Assembly: GCF_002005445.1 (NCBI RefSeq)
Contig: NZ_CP014692.1
Location: 3,162,501-3,226,500 of the forward strand
Origin: Acetobacter aceti
GTDB taxonomy: Bacteria; Pseudomonadota; Alphaproteobacteria; Acetobacterales; Acetobacteraceae
Length of the DNA stretch: 64,000 bases
Reading direction: 5' to 3'
Of this stretch, positions 27,142 through 36,476 are shown piece by piece. Numbering within the stretch: position 1 is the first letter of the stretch; every line of letters starts with the position of its first letter. The notes below the pieces were generated by a model. The model was given only the letters and a program-made list of their open reading frames with translations, ran no database searches and had not been told where the DNA came from. The position numbers and the translations under genes are program-made.

Positions 27142-28053
27142 ATGATGACAGAGTCCCTGTGCATTGCTGCAATCAGTCCCCTTCGCCAGCGCCTGCTTGA
27201 TGACATGGCGGTGCGGCGGTTCTCCCGGGAGACGCAGCGCAATTACCTTCGCGATGTCGGCCGTTTCGCCACGTTTCTGGGCCGCTCACCCCACACGGCA
27301 ACAGTCGAGGATGTGCGCCAGTTCCAGATTGCGCAGAACGCGGCTGGCATGCCGACACCGACCATGAATGCCATCGTGTCGGCGCTCCGGTTTTTCTTCA
27401 CCCAGACGCTCGACCGCCCCGACCTTGCACGCAGGCTGGTCCGGGTAGCGCAGCCCCGCAACCTGCCCGTCGTGCTGAGCCGCGATGAAGTTGCCCGGTT
27501 GCTCAACGCGACCGTATGCCTCAAGCATCAGGCCGCCCTGTCGGTCGCCTATGGGGCAGGCCTGCGGGTGGCCGAGGTCGCCGCTCTCAAGATCAGCGAT
27601 ATCGACAGCGAGCGCATGCTGCTCAGGGTCGAACGGGGCAAAGGGGGACGATATCGCAACGCCATGCTTCCGGCAGACCTTCTGCCCCTGCTGCGGGAGT
27701 GGTGGAAGGCCGGACGCCAGCAGGGCGTGATGCATTCGGGTGGCTGGCTGTTTCCCGGGCAGGACACCATGAGGCCCATCAGCACACGGCAACTCCATCG
27801 TGTGGTTGTCGATGCGGCGCGGGCCGCTTCGATCACCAGACGTGTGGGGCCTCATACCCTGCGGCACAGCTTTGCCACGCACCTGCTTGAGGATGGTGTC
27901 GATGTCCGCGTAATCCAGGTTCTGCTGGGTCATTCCCGTCTGGAGACCACGGCCCTTTATACAAAAGTTGCGACACGGACCGTGCGGGCCGTCATCAGTC
28001 CGCTCGACAGACTGGGCATACTGGCGACAACGCAGGCGAGGCCCGACGGCTGA
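27142..28053 (+). CDS. Tyrosine recombinase of an IS91-type element
   Basis: A 303-aa site-specific recombinase. N-terminal SAM-like domain with RFSRETQRNYLRDVGRFATF at about 26-45; catalytic domain with Arg142 (GAGLRVAEVAAL), His238-x-x-Arg241 (HTLRHSFATHLL), His264 (LLGHSRLETT) and the nucleophile Tyr273 (ALYTKV). All catalytic residues are present. It precedes the HUH transposase by about 20 bp; in this IS91 subgroup the recombinase is an accessory whose role is unclear. Two tandem ATGs start it. Confidence 0.9.
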   Translation: MMTESLCIAAISPLRQRLLDDMAVRRFSRETQRNYLRDVGRFATFLGRSPHTATVEDVRQFQIAQNAAGMPTPTMNAIVSALRFFFTQTLDRPDLARRLVRVAQPRNLPVVLSRDEVARLLNATVCLKHQAALSVAYGAGLRVAEVAALKISDIDSERMLLRVERGKGGRYRNAMLPADLLPLLREWWKAGRQQGVMHSGGWLFPGQDTMRPISTRQLHRVVVDAARAASITRRVGPHTLRHSFATHLLEDGVDVRVIQVLLGHSRLETTALYTKVATRTVRAVISPLDRLGILATTQARPDG

Positions 28054-28072
28054 TCCCCGGGCGGGGGCGGTC

Positions 28073-29263
28073 ATGTCCGCCTCCCTCGAACTGGGGGACA
28101 TCTTCCGGGCTGCCGGCCCTGCCTGGCGGTCAGCCCATGCCGGCCGTCTCCCCCTGCAGCAGCTCAAGGTCATGTCGGCGATCGAACACTGTCGCACGGC
28201 GGCCCTTGGTGGTCATGTCGCGGCCTGCGGGGACTGTGGACACTGGCGGATCGCCTATAACAGCTGTCGCAACCGTCATTGTCCGCGCTGTCAGGGGAAC
28301 GCCGCGCGGACATGGCTGGCCGAGCGGGAGGCCGATCTGCTGCCGGTCGGGTATTTCCATGTCGTCTTCACCCTGCCTGCGCGGATCGCCGACATCGCGC
28401 TTCAAAACAAGGCCGTTCTCTACGCCCTGCTGTTCCAGGCCGCCTCGGAGACGATGATGACGATCGCCGCCGATCCCCGGCATCTGGGTGCCCGCATCGG
28501 CATCACCGCCGTGCTGCACAGCTGGGGGTCGGCGCTGACCCATCATCCCCATGTGCACATGATCGTGCCGGGCGGCGGCCTCTCGCCCGATGGCCAGCGC
28601 TGGATCTCGTCGCGCCCGGCCTTCCTCCTGCCCGTTCGCGTGCTGGGCAAGCTGTTTCGCCGTCTGTTCCTCACCCGGCTGCGCGCACTTTTCGATGCCG
28701 ACCGGCTGGCCTTTCGGGGGCAGCTTGCCCCTCTGGCAGACCGCCGTGCCTTTATGCGGTATCTGGCCCCTGTGCGCAGCACGCGCTGGGTCGTCTACGC
28801 CAAACCGCCTTTTGCCGGCCCTAAAGCAGTGCTGGCCTACCTGTCGCGCTATACCCACCGTGTCGCCATCTCGAACCGCCGCCTCCTGGCGTTCAACGAA
28901 AACGGCGTGACGTTCCGCTACAAGGACTACCGGCGGGACACGGCCCATCAGCAGCAGGTCATGACACTCGCCACGGATGAGTTCATCCGCCGCTTCATGC
29001 TGCATGTCCTGCCACGGGGATTTCATCGCATCCGCCATTATGGCCTGCTGTCCAGCTCCAGCCGCAAGGCCAGCCTCGCCCGGGTGCGGGAACTGCTCAA
29101 GGTCATATCCACACCAGCGCCAGAAGTCCCGGAAGCCGAACCGGCCATGCCACCGCCGTGCCCATGCTGTGGTGGTCCGATGGTCGTCATCCAGATACTT
29201 CCCCGATGGTGCCAGCCCCGAGGGCCGCCACGGGCGACTGATCCGGCCGGGGGATCACCATGA
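28073..29263 (+). CDS. IS91-family HUH transposase
   Basis: A 396-aa rolling-circle transposase. The N-terminus has the zinc-finger region CGDCGHWRIAYNSCRNRHCP; the HUH motif follows in LTHHPHVHMIVPGGGL, and the catalytic Tyr in LSRYTHRVAISNRRLL. A C-terminal CPCCGG motif is usual. I start it at the ATG at 28073, which gives MSASLELGDIF; an earlier ATG in frame lies inside the recombinase gene. Complete by length and motifs. Confidence 0.92.
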   Translation: MSASLELGDIFRAAGPAWRSAHAGRLPLQQLKVMSAIEHCRTAALGGHVAACGDCGHWRIAYNSCRNRHCPRCQGNAARTWLAEREADLLPVGYFHVVFTLPARIADIALQNKAVLYALLFQAASETMMTIAADPRHLGARIGITAVLHSWGSALTHHPHVHMIVPGGGLSPDGQRWISSRPAFLLPVRVLGKLFRRLFLTRLRALFDADRLAFRGQLAPLADRRAFMRYLAPVRSTRWVVYAKPPFAGPKAVLAYLSRYTHRVAISNRRLLAFNENGVTFRYKDYRRDTAHQQQVMTLATDEFIRRFMLHVLPRGFHRIRHYGLLSSSSRKASLARVRELLKVISTPAPEVPEAEPAMPPPCPCCGGPMVVIQILPRWCQPRGPPRATDPAGGSP

Positions 29264-29753
29264 CAGCCCGCAGAGATTACAGCATGACCGATCCCGATAT
29301 CGGAGTGGCATCGCTCCGACAAACCGTATCTCCTGTACGCATCACTGGAAAACCCGGAAAAATCGCTGCCTACACTGCCAGTTCTGTCATCGCGTCATGC
29401 AGATCCGGTCACAAAAACCCGTTCCAGTTCCACAAACGCACCTGTATGCTCTGGCTCAGCCTCTCCCCCGGGGCGGCGCCAATTGCAAATTCCCCATAAC
29501 TGAGTCCCGGTGTCGCGGGTTCGGTCTTCCCAGACTTTCGTACGCCTCGCGGCGCCCGAAACCCTTCAGGGAAGCCGAATGTCTGCTTCAGAACTGGCCT
29601 GATCATAAACTGCCACCATGGGAGCACGTATAGTCCTTGAATTTTCCATGAGGATTTTTCAGATTCTGACACGTGAGGATGAGGCCGTATAACTATTTCG
29701 GGTAATCTTCCGTCAAATGCAGAATCGACTGGCTACGAAAAAAGTCAGGAGAA
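29264..29753. other. Gap: IS91 right flank and start of the metal cassette
   Basis: No convincing gene. Base composition falls sharply from about 29640 on, which probably marks the border between IS91-side DNA and the imported metal-resistance cassette. The terminal structure of the IS91 element should lie in 29264-29640 but I cannot define it by eye. Confidence 0.4.
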
Positions 29754-30152
29754 CTAATTATCAAACGGAGAAAGTGCTTCAATAATTCGGCATTCTGAAA
29801 TATTACCTCCCCCGCATGATTCTATCATCGTAGAAAGTTCATGGCGCAATGCGATGAGATCCGCAATTTTGCGCTCAATTTCTGCCATATGGTCACGAGC
29901 AATTCTATCAACTGTCTTACAATCCTGGGTTCCCTGATCCGTTAGGGATAATAGAGCTCTTACCTGGTCTAATGAAAAACCCAGATCCCGAGATCGACGA
30001 ATAAAAGACAGTCTCGCGAGTGCCTCATCATCATAAGTGCGATAATTGCCATCGGTCCGCTGTGGCGGAGCCAGAAGACCGATCCGTTCGTAATAGCGGA
30101 TCGTCTCGACTTTGGTATTCGTCGCCTTCCCCAAGGCACCAATCGATCGCAT
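29754..30152 (-). CDS. MerR-family heavy-metal regulator
   Basis: A 132-aa MerR protein. Helix-turn-helix at residues 1-40 (MRSIGALGKATNTKVETIRY, YERIGLLAPPQR), the dimer helix, and a C-terminal metal site with Cys in DCKTVDRIARDHM and in ESCGGGNISEC, the CadR/PbrR/ZntR-like arrangement. The start at 30152 is chosen because the longer frame crosses the promoter. It diverges from the CDF gene over a typical MerR operator and should activate the CDF-RND genes when metal is bound. Candidate metals are Zn, Cd, Pb or Co. Confidence 0.9.
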   Translation of the reverse strand: MRSIGALGKATNTKVETIRYYERIGLLAPPQRTDGNYRTYDDEALARLSFIRRSRDLGFSLDQVRALLSLTDQGTQDCKTVDRIARDHMAEIERKIADLIALRHELSTMIESCGGGNISECRIIEALSPFDN

Positions 30153-30162
30153 TCCCTGCCTC

Positions 30163-30195
30163 TTGACCCTGTAGTTGCTACAGGGAGCATACATT
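30163..30195 (+). promoter_or_regulatory. MerR-type promoter/operator of the metal-efflux operon
   Basis: TTGACC (-35, 30163-30168) and a -10 around 30189-30195 (TACATT) are about 20 bp apart, longer than the standard 17. A perfect dyad CCCTGTAG-TTG-CTACAGGG (30167-30185) fills the spacer. MerR activators bind exactly such a dyad and twist the DNA to realign the promoter. It faces the CDF gene. Confidence 0.75.
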
Positions 30196-30225
30196 AAAAC
30201 AGATGATTCGTCAGGGAGGCGCTGG

Positions 30226-30876
30226 ATGGCAGGAGGATGCTGTGGTGGATGCACAGATACGCCGCTACCAATCAATAAATCATGGCGGAGAGCGCTCCTG
30301 ATCGCGCTTTTTCTCAATGCCAGCATGTTTGCCGTTGAAGCTGGGGCTGGCGTGTCGGTTGGATCTGCATCCGTACAGGCGGACGCGATTGATTTCCTTG
30401 GCGACAGCGCCAACTACGCAATAAGCCTCAGTGTTGCCGGAATGGCATTGCGATGGCGAGCTGGCGCGGCCTTTCTGAAAGGCCTGACCCTGTTCATGGC
30501 TGGGCTATGGGTAATGGCCAATGCTGGGTGGATAGTAATGAACAGCAACCATCCGCCTCACCCAGACGCAATGGGCGGCATTGGTCTGCTTGCCCTCGCG
30601 GTCAATCTGGCCTGTGCCCTCATATTATGGACACACCGGAAAGGTGATGCCAACCGCCGTTCTGTATGGATCTGCTCTCGTAATGATGCGATCGGAAATG
30701 TTGCCGTTGTGCTGGCAGCTCTGGGCGTGTTTGGCACTCGTTCTGCGTGGCCGGATATTGCGGTAGCTGCCATCCTTGCGATGCTTGGTATTAGTGGAGG
30801 TGTGCAGATTATGCGACAATCGAGAGTAGAACTAACAGATAACAAATCAGATATATCACGACATATCAATGTATAA
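30226..30876 (+). CDS. Cation diffusion facilitator-like transporter
   Basis: A 216-aa inner-membrane protein with about six helices. A metal-binding N-terminus MAGGCCGGCTD precedes the first helix; the second helix has the CDF-like ASVQADAIDFLGDSANYAIS with Asp residues in place of the usual His-Asp pairing, and the fifth has NDAIGNVAVVLAALGVF. The C-terminal cytosolic domain of larger CDFs is missing, which is normal for this small subgroup. It would export metal from cytosol to periplasm, handing it to the RND pump. Start at 30226: GGGAGG 6 nt upstream. Its stop overlaps the next gene by 8 bp. Confidence 0.8.
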   Translation: MAGGCCGGCTDTPLPINKSWRRALLIALFLNASMFAVEAGAGVSVGSASVQADAIDFLGDSANYAISLSVAGMALRWRAGAAFLKGLTLFMAGLWVMANAGWIVMNSNHPPHPDAMGGIGLLALAVNLACALILWTHRKGDANRRSVWICSRNDAIGNVAVVLAALGVFGTRSAWPDIAVAAILAMLGISGGVQIMRQSRVELTDNKSDISRHINV

Positions 30877-32311
30877 ATCATATAATACTCTAGAATATAT
30901 TAAGCAGGTAAGGAGACGCACACGCTATAATGCGGCATTCATTCTCCTGATTTTTCCCCTGCTCTGTGGCTGTACAAATAGTGATCACTCAAATATTTCG
31001 CCGGAATCAGATGTCCAGAAATTTTCCAGCCGTCAATTTACGGATGCCGGATTGCAAGAATTCATTACAAAAGTTCTCGGACCAAACGTATCGAGTCAGG
31101 AAAACGCATGGGGCATCACTCGCCTGACGCTTGCTACCTTGTATTTTCATCCCGATATCCTTGTAGCTAAAGCTGAACTGGAAACGGCTCGCGCTGGAAT
31201 CAAGACAGCCGGTCAACTGCCCAATCCCAGTTTCACGGTGCTGGGTGGCCCATCGGCTCATTACGTCGGCTACGGCGCGTCAATACTGATCGAATTTTTC
31301 GGCAGGCGTTATCACCGTATCAAAGAAGCCAGATATCGGGCTGCCGTCGCGCAATGGGAAGTCATCAATACTGCATGGAAACTACGCAGCGACACGCGGT
31401 CTGCTCTTCTCGGCGTCTGGGCTGTATCCGGGCGCCTCAAGCTTGTGGAAGAGACTGCGGCAGCTAAACGCGAACTCTTTACCCTGGAACAGGCACGTTT
31501 TGATCAGGGGCGAGCATCCGCTCTCGAAATATCGCAGGTACGGACGGAAATGATCCATGCCGAGTTGTCTGTCAGTGATCTGCGGCGCGAGTATGCCGTC
31601 CGTAAGGCAGCTCTGGCAGGAGCAATCGGGGTTCCTGCCGAAGCACTTGATTCCATTGCTCTTGATACAAAAGCATTTGATGTCTGTCCCGACCTCATGG
31701 AATACCGCGATTCACAGGACATGAGATACCAAGCCGTAATGCAACGCGCGGATCTGCGGGAACTTCTTGCGTCTTATGACGCCGCCCGACAGGCTCTACG
31801 GGTCGAAGTTTCCCGACGCTATCCCGATGTCACCATCAGTCCCGCCTATAACTGGGATATTTCAAATCGCTTTGAGGTAAATCCCTCTCTGCAAATTCCG
31901 ATTTTCAATCAGAACGAAGGCCCCATAGCTGAAGCTGTTGGGCAGGAGCATGAGGCGGCGGCTCGTCTCCGGCGTGCAGAGAACACGGTGTTTAAGTCCA
32001 TCTCGCAGGCTACGGCCAATTACCGCGGCACGACATCAATTCTGCTACAGGCGGATGAACTTGCCAAAACCGTACGGGTAAGGCTGAACCAGATGCAGCA
32101 CCGCCTTCAGTCAGGCGCAATCGACCGACCAACGATGGTTATGACTCATATAGAGCAGATTCAAGCAGAGACCGCTCTTCTTGAAGCAGAAATTCAGCAA
32201 CGGCAAGCCATAGGTCAGATCGAAGATGGCATGCAGCAGCCCATTTTTGATCACACCAGTGCCGCGCAGGTTTCCGGCCTGCTTGAAAATAACCAAAGGA
32301 ACTCACCATGA
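30869..32311 (+). CDS. TolC/CzcC-like outer-membrane efflux protein
   Basis: Outer-membrane channel of a tripartite metal pump. The 480-aa product has an N-terminal lipoprotein-like signal (AAFILLIFPLLCGC, acylated Cys likely) and two repeats of long helices with Ala/Glu/Gln-rich heptads, each with a beta segment, e.g. ARAGIKTAGQLPNPSFTVLG at about 110-129 and a second-half counterpart around DAARQALRVEVSRRYPDVTI. Overlaps the CDF stop by 8 bp and the adaptor start by 4 bp, so it is part of one operon. Confidence 0.9.
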   Translation: MYKSYNTLEYIKQVRRRTRYNAAFILLIFPLLCGCTNSDHSNISPESDVQKFSSRQFTDAGLQEFITKVLGPNVSSQENAWGITRLTLATLYFHPDILVAKAELETARAGIKTAGQLPNPSFTVLGGPSAHYVGYGASILIEFFGRRYHRIKEARYRAAVAQWEVINTAWKLRSDTRSALLGVWAVSGRLKLVEETAAAKRELFTLEQARFDQGRASALEISQVRTEMIHAELSVSDLRREYAVRKAALAGAIGVPAEALDSIALDTKAFDVCPDLMEYRDSQDMRYQAVMQRADLRELLASYDAARQALRVEVSRRYPDVTISPAYNWDISNRFEVNPSLQIPIFNQNEGPIAEAVGQEHEAAARLRRAENTVFKSISQATANYRGTTSILLQADELAKTVRVRLNQMQHRLQSGAIDRPTMVMTHIEQIQAETALLEAEIQQRQAIGQIEDGMQQPIFDHTSAAQVSGLLENNQRNSP

Positions 32312-33342
32312 AAGCGAGGGCCTTCTGGCTGCCTCTTGTAGGTCTTTCTGTCTTCCTAGTTCTAAACGTGGCGGACATTGCTATTGCAGATGATGATGAT
32401 CCACCAGTTTCGGTTCTTGGCGCAGAGGCGACCGTGACGGTCTCCCCGGAAGCAGTTACGAAGAGTGGCATCGCTTCTGCACGACCCAGCATCGTGCCTT
32501 GGAGAAAGTTGGTTCCCGCCTATGGTTACGTTCTGAACGCAACACAACTTATCACTCTTGTTAGTGATTATGCTGACATGAAAGCGCGGCTGGAGAGCAT
32601 GCAGGCACAGCAGACGCTTGCCCGTGCGAAACTCGATCGTGACAAAGGACTGTATCGCGACCGGCAGAATATCTCTCAGGAACAATTCCAGGAGACAACA
32701 GCCAGATTTCAGTCCAACTCAGCTATGGTAAAAGCAGAACAGGTCCGGGTGAATAACGCACTTAATATTATCAGACAGCAATTTGGTTCGGTCATATCTG
32801 ACGCTACCGAAAAAAATACAATTTTCATTACACAGTTACTTCAACAACAAGTGGTCTTGGTCAAGGTGACCCTTCCACCAGATACGGATCTACCAACCCC
32901 ACCAAGTCAGGCGGATGTGACCGATTATGGAAACACGGGTGGACACGGGACAATGCTCCACTATTTGTCTCCTGTAACCATGACCGATCCTGCTATTCAG
33001 GGGCGTAGCTTTTTCTATTTTGCGTCGGCTGAAAGTCAGCTTGTCGCGGGCATGAATGTTTCCGTTCTCCTGCCTACCGAAGAGGAACGTCCCGGTATCC
33101 GGATACCTGCATCAGCTATTATCTGGCTGCAAGGTAAGTCGTGGATATACCGTGATAACGGACACGGAAAATTTACACGCCTACCCCTTACGACCGACGT
33201 GCCGGACCGAGAAGGTGGCTACCTGATCCAAGATACTCCAGGACAAATCACACACGAAACGCAAATCGTCGTAGAGGGTACGCAATTACTTCTGTCTGAA
33301 GAATTCCGAGCTCAGCTTGAATCAGGAGACGATGACGACTGA
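32308..33342 (+). CDS. Periplasmic adaptor (CzcB/CusB-like membrane fusion protein)
   Basis: A 344-aa adaptor linking RND pump and outer-membrane channel. Signal or anchor helix WLPLVGLSVFLVLNVADIAIA, then an acidic stretch (DDDDPP), a beta-barrel start VTVSPEAVTKSGIA, a helical hairpin (about 80-165, SDYADMKARLESMQAQQTLA), and a second barrel (AGMNVSVLLPTEEERPGIRI PAS). The C-terminus ends SGDDDD. The lipoyl half-motifs are less clear than in CusB, so some divergence is likely. Coupled by ATGA to the outer-membrane gene and by 1 bp to the pump gene. Confidence 0.85.
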   Translation: MKARAFWLPLVGLSVFLVLNVADIAIADDDDPPVSVLGAEATVTVSPEAVTKSGIASARPSIVPWRKLVPAYGYVLNATQLITLVSDYADMKARLESMQAQQTLARAKLDRDKGLYRDRQNISQEQFQETTARFQSNSAMVKAEQVRVNNALNIIRQQFGSVISDATEKNTIFITQLLQQQVVLVKVTLPPDTDLPTPPSQADVTDYGNTGGHGTMLHYLSPVTMTDPAIQGRSFFYFASAESQLVAGMNVSVLLPTEEERPGIRIPASAIIWLQGKSWIYRDNGHGKFTRLPLTTDVPDREGGYLIQDTPGQITHETQIVVEGTQLLLSEEFRAQLESGDDDD

Positions 33343-36300
33343 TGACGGGACGTTCTTTCAGCCTTCAGGCAGCTATTATCGGGTTTTCGATCCGCTTCCG
33401 GGGCGTGGTTATCGCAACCGCATGTCTGTTGTTCTTCTATGGCCTGTATGGCTTGAGACATGCCAGCTATGATGTGTTTCCGGAATTCATTCCGCCACGG
33501 GTCACGATCCAGACCGAAGCCGCTGGTTTTACGCCGGAACAGGTCGAAACATTGGTTAGTCGCCCAATGGAAATTGCCCTGACCGGCCTCCCGGGTATTC
33601 AGCGCGTGCAATCGACTTCGATTCAGGGACTGTCAGTCGTCAACGTCCTGTTTGCGACATCGACCGATATTTATCGCGCCCGGCAACTGGTCGGGGAACA
33701 AATGAATGTTGTTGCACAGCAATTGCCAGCCGGTGTTCATGCTCCGACTATGACGCCACTGACCTCATCCGCCGGTCTGGTACTGGTGATTGGTCTGACG
33801 TCGGAACAACAGTCCCTCATGCAGTTGCGCACGCTTACTGACTGGTCATTAAGGCCGCGTCTGCTGGCGTTGCCTGGTGTGGCTGGAGTCAGTGTGTTTG
33901 GCGGGGAGCGTCGGTCACTCCAGATACAGGTACATCCAGACCAACTCATCTTGCATCATATCGGACTTGATGACGTCCTTGCGGCTGCCCAGGAAGCAAC
34001 TGGCATACAGGGGGCCGGCTTTATTGATACCCCGAACCAAAGAGTCGTTCTTCAGTCTGACGGTCAGGCCCTGACGCCAGAAAGTCTGGCCCGCACTGTG
34101 ATTGTCCGCTCTGATAATGGTGCTGTCACACTGGGCAGTATTGCCACTGTAACTGAAGCCCCTATTCCCGCCTTCGGCGCGGCCAGTATCGAGGGAAAGA
34201 CAGGCATTGTGGTTAATATATGGGAACAGTACGGTGCCAATACGATGGCTGTGACCCGGGAAATCGAGGCGGCACTTACCGATTTCCGCCCGCAATTGCA
34301 GGGACAGGGGATTACATTGCATGCTGACCTGTTCCGACCCGCCAATTTCATTACGACCGCATTGGGGAATGCCACACGAGCATTGCTTCTGGGCGGTTTT
34401 CTGGTGGTTGCCGTAATCTTTCTTTTCCTTTTTGACCTGCGAACCGCTGCAATCTGTTGCGCCACCATACCTTTGGCTATTCTGATAGCCCTGTCGTTGC
34501 TGGAGACACTCGGGGTTACTTTGAATGCCATGACCCTGGGGGGGCTTGCTATCGCCATCGGCGAGGTCGTGGATGACGCCGTGATCGGGGTCGAAAATGT
34601 TACACGCCGATTGCGTGAAAACCGGCTTCTGGTCCAGCCCGCATCTACAGCGCGCGTCGTACTCGATGCATGCGTTGAAGTCCGCAGTGCAGTGGTTTAC
34701 GCGACCTTTGCTGTCATTATCGTTTTCTTGCCTGTCATCGCCCTTCCCGGACTTTCGGGACGACTGTTTGCTCCACTGGCAACAGCTTATGTTCTTGCGG
34801 TCATGGCTTCTCTTGCCGCTGCTGTAACCGTTGTACCTGCACTCTGCGCATGGCTCTTGGCGACGCCTGGAGAAACCCGGAGAGAGCCCCCCCTGGCAGG
34901 ATGGACCGCCAGAGCTTATGAACGTCTTCTGGCCAGATTAATGCGCCATCCCCGATTTGTTATAGGCGGGATGATCCTGACCACCTTGATAGGGTTTGCG
35001 GCCCTTCCATTCCTTGAAAGCGATTTCATTCCTGATTTCAAGGAAGGTCACCTTATCATTCATATGACGGCTGCTCCGGGGACTTCCCTGGAACAGTCTC
35101 TGAAATTAGGTAGACAGGTTACAGAAAAACTTCGTCAGCTTCCCGAAATCCGTTCGGTTGCTCAGAGAGTCGGACGCGCCTCGCTGGATGAGGACACGTA
35201 TGGACCACATACCAGCGAGTTTGAGGTTGATTTGAATCAGGTGGATGGGAAGGCTTCCCGACAGATTGATGCCCGCGTTCGCAAAGCGCTTGACGGGTTC
35301 GTTGGGGCCAGTTTTTCTGTCAGTAGTTTTTTGACGATGCGCGTAAACGAAACCCTTTCTGGTTCGTCTTCGGCTGTGGCAATCAATATTATTGGCGATG
35401 ATCTGGATGTATTGGATATCCAGGCAAATAATATTGTCCGCATGTTGCATCAGATACATGGCGCAACAGATGTCCGGATAGAAGCACCCCCTGGTGTTCC
35501 GGAACTTGCTATTCGGCTACGCCCTGCTGATCTGGAGCGCTGGGGGCTTCGGTCGGCGGATGTACTCCGATCCATCCATACAGCCTGGCAGGGTGAAACC
35601 GTGGGGCAGATATACGAGCGTTCTGCGGCTTTTAATGTTATGGTTCGTCTTGATGACGCAAGTCGTAATGATGTTGCGTCTGTCGGCTTCCTGCCACTGC
35701 ATACTGTTCACGGAAACTACGTACCACTCCGCGCTGTCGCAGACATATATGAGACGAACGGTCGCTATCAGGTGTCACATCTGGGAGCACAGAGAACACA
35801 GACTGTCACCGCAAATGTTACAGGACGATCAGCTCAATCTTTCGTTCAGGACGCACGCACGACTATAGCAAAAAATATCAAACTGCCTCTTGGAACCTAC
35901 GTTCAGTTTACATCCGCAGCGGAAGCTGAATCACAATCACGCAAGGAACTGTTTATAAATTCCGGGCTCGCTGCCATAGCGGTCATGATTCTGCTCTCAA
36001 TAATCACACAAGGATGGCGCAATCTCGCTCTGATACTCGTCAATCTTCCCTTCGCATTTGTCGGCGGCATTCTGGCAATCATTGTTTCCGGCACAACGCT
36101 AACTCTTGGGGCAACAGTCGGCTTCGTTACTCTATTCGGGATTACGCTTCGGAATTCGGTGATGATGATTTCGCATTTTGAGACTTTGGTCGAGCGGGAA
36201 CATCTCACATGGGGAGTAACAACAGCGCTCCGGGGGGCCAGAGACCGCGTCGTCCCCGTACTCATGACATCGCTCGTTACGGCGCTTGGACTGGCGCCTC

Positions 36301-36476
36301 TGGCTGTTGATATGAATGCGCCTGGGCGGGAAATCGAAGGACCTATGGCAGCTGTCATTCTTGGAGGGCTCATGACATCAATGATACTTAACCTGTTTGT
36401 TTTGCCTATTCTTGCTGTCAAATTTGGTAGTTTTTCTGAAAACGAAACGGGAGTTCCGGAAACCTTGTTCAAGTGA
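33342..36476 (+). CDS. HME-RND heavy-metal efflux pump (CzcA/CusA family)
   Basis: A 1044-aa proton-driven inner-membrane pump, normal for the family. N-terminal helix RFRGVVIATACLLFFYGLYG, then the periplasmic start DVFPEFIPPRVTIQTEAAGF, which is family-specific. TM4 carries the proton-relay acidic motif GEVVDDAVIGVENVTRRL; twelve helices are expected. The pump probably removes a divalent or monovalent heavy metal from periplasm or cytosol; which one cannot be told. It is the last gene of the MerR-controlled operon. Codon use and GC are visibly lower than in the trb and copper genes. Confidence 0.93.
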   Translation: MTGRSFSLQAAIIGFSIRFRGVVIATACLLFFYGLYGLRHASYDVFPEFIPPRVTIQTEAAGFTPEQVETLVSRPMEIALTGLPGIQRVQSTSIQGLSVVNVLFATSTDIYRARQLVGEQMNVVAQQLPAGVHAPTMTPLTSSAGLVLVIGLTSEQQSLMQLRTLTDWSLRPRLLALPGVAGVSVFGGERRSLQIQVHPDQLILHHIGLDDVLAAAQEATGIQGAGFIDTPNQRVVLQSDGQALTPESLARTVIVRSDNGAVTLGSIATVTEAPIPAFGAASIEGKTGIVVNIWEQYGANTMAVTREIEAALTDFRPQLQGQGITLHADLFRPANFITTALGNATRALLLGGFLVVAVIFLFLFDLRTAAICCATIPLAILIALSLLETLGVTLNAMTLGGLAIAIGEVVDDAVIGVENVTRRLRENRLLVQPASTARVVLDACVEVRSAVVYATFAVIIVFLPVIALPGLSGRLFAPLATAYVLAVMASLAAAVTVVPALCAWLLATPGETRREPPLAGWTARAYERLLARLMRHPRFVIGGMILTTLIGFAALPFLESDFIPDFKEGHLIIHMTAAPGTSLEQSLKLGRQVTEKLRQLPEIRSVAQRVGRASLDEDTYGPHTSEFEVDLNQVDGKASRQIDARVRKALDGFVGASFSVSSFLTMRVNETLSGSSSAVAINIIGDDLDVLDIQANNIVRMLHQIHGATDVRIEAPPGVPELAIRLRPADLERWGLRSADVLRSIHTAWQGETVGQIYERSAAFNVMVRLDDASRNDVASVGFLPLHTVHGNYVPLRAVADIYETNGRYQVSHLGAQRTQTVTANVTGRSAQSFVQDARTTIAKNIKLPLGTYVQFTSAAEAESQSRKELFINSGLAAIAVMILLSIITQGWRNLALILVNLPFAFVGGILAIIVSGTTLTLGATVGFVTLFGITLRNSVMMISHFETLVEREHLTWGVTTALRGARDRVVPVLMTSLVTALGLAPLAVDMNAPGREIEGPMAAVILGGLMTSMILNLFVLPILAVKFGSFSENETGVPETLFK

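Larger units (their letters stand above)
27142..29263 (+). mobile_element. IS91-family insertion sequence (coding part)
   Basis: Two consecutive genes define it: a tyrosine recombinase and an HUH transposase, the pair carried by the IS91 group that includes an accessory integrase. Both are full length, so the element may be active. The true ends lie outside the genes, probably within 26968-27141 and 29264-29640. Such elements move by rolling circle and can mobilise the DNA beside one end, which matters for the metal cassette that follows. Confidence 0.85.
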
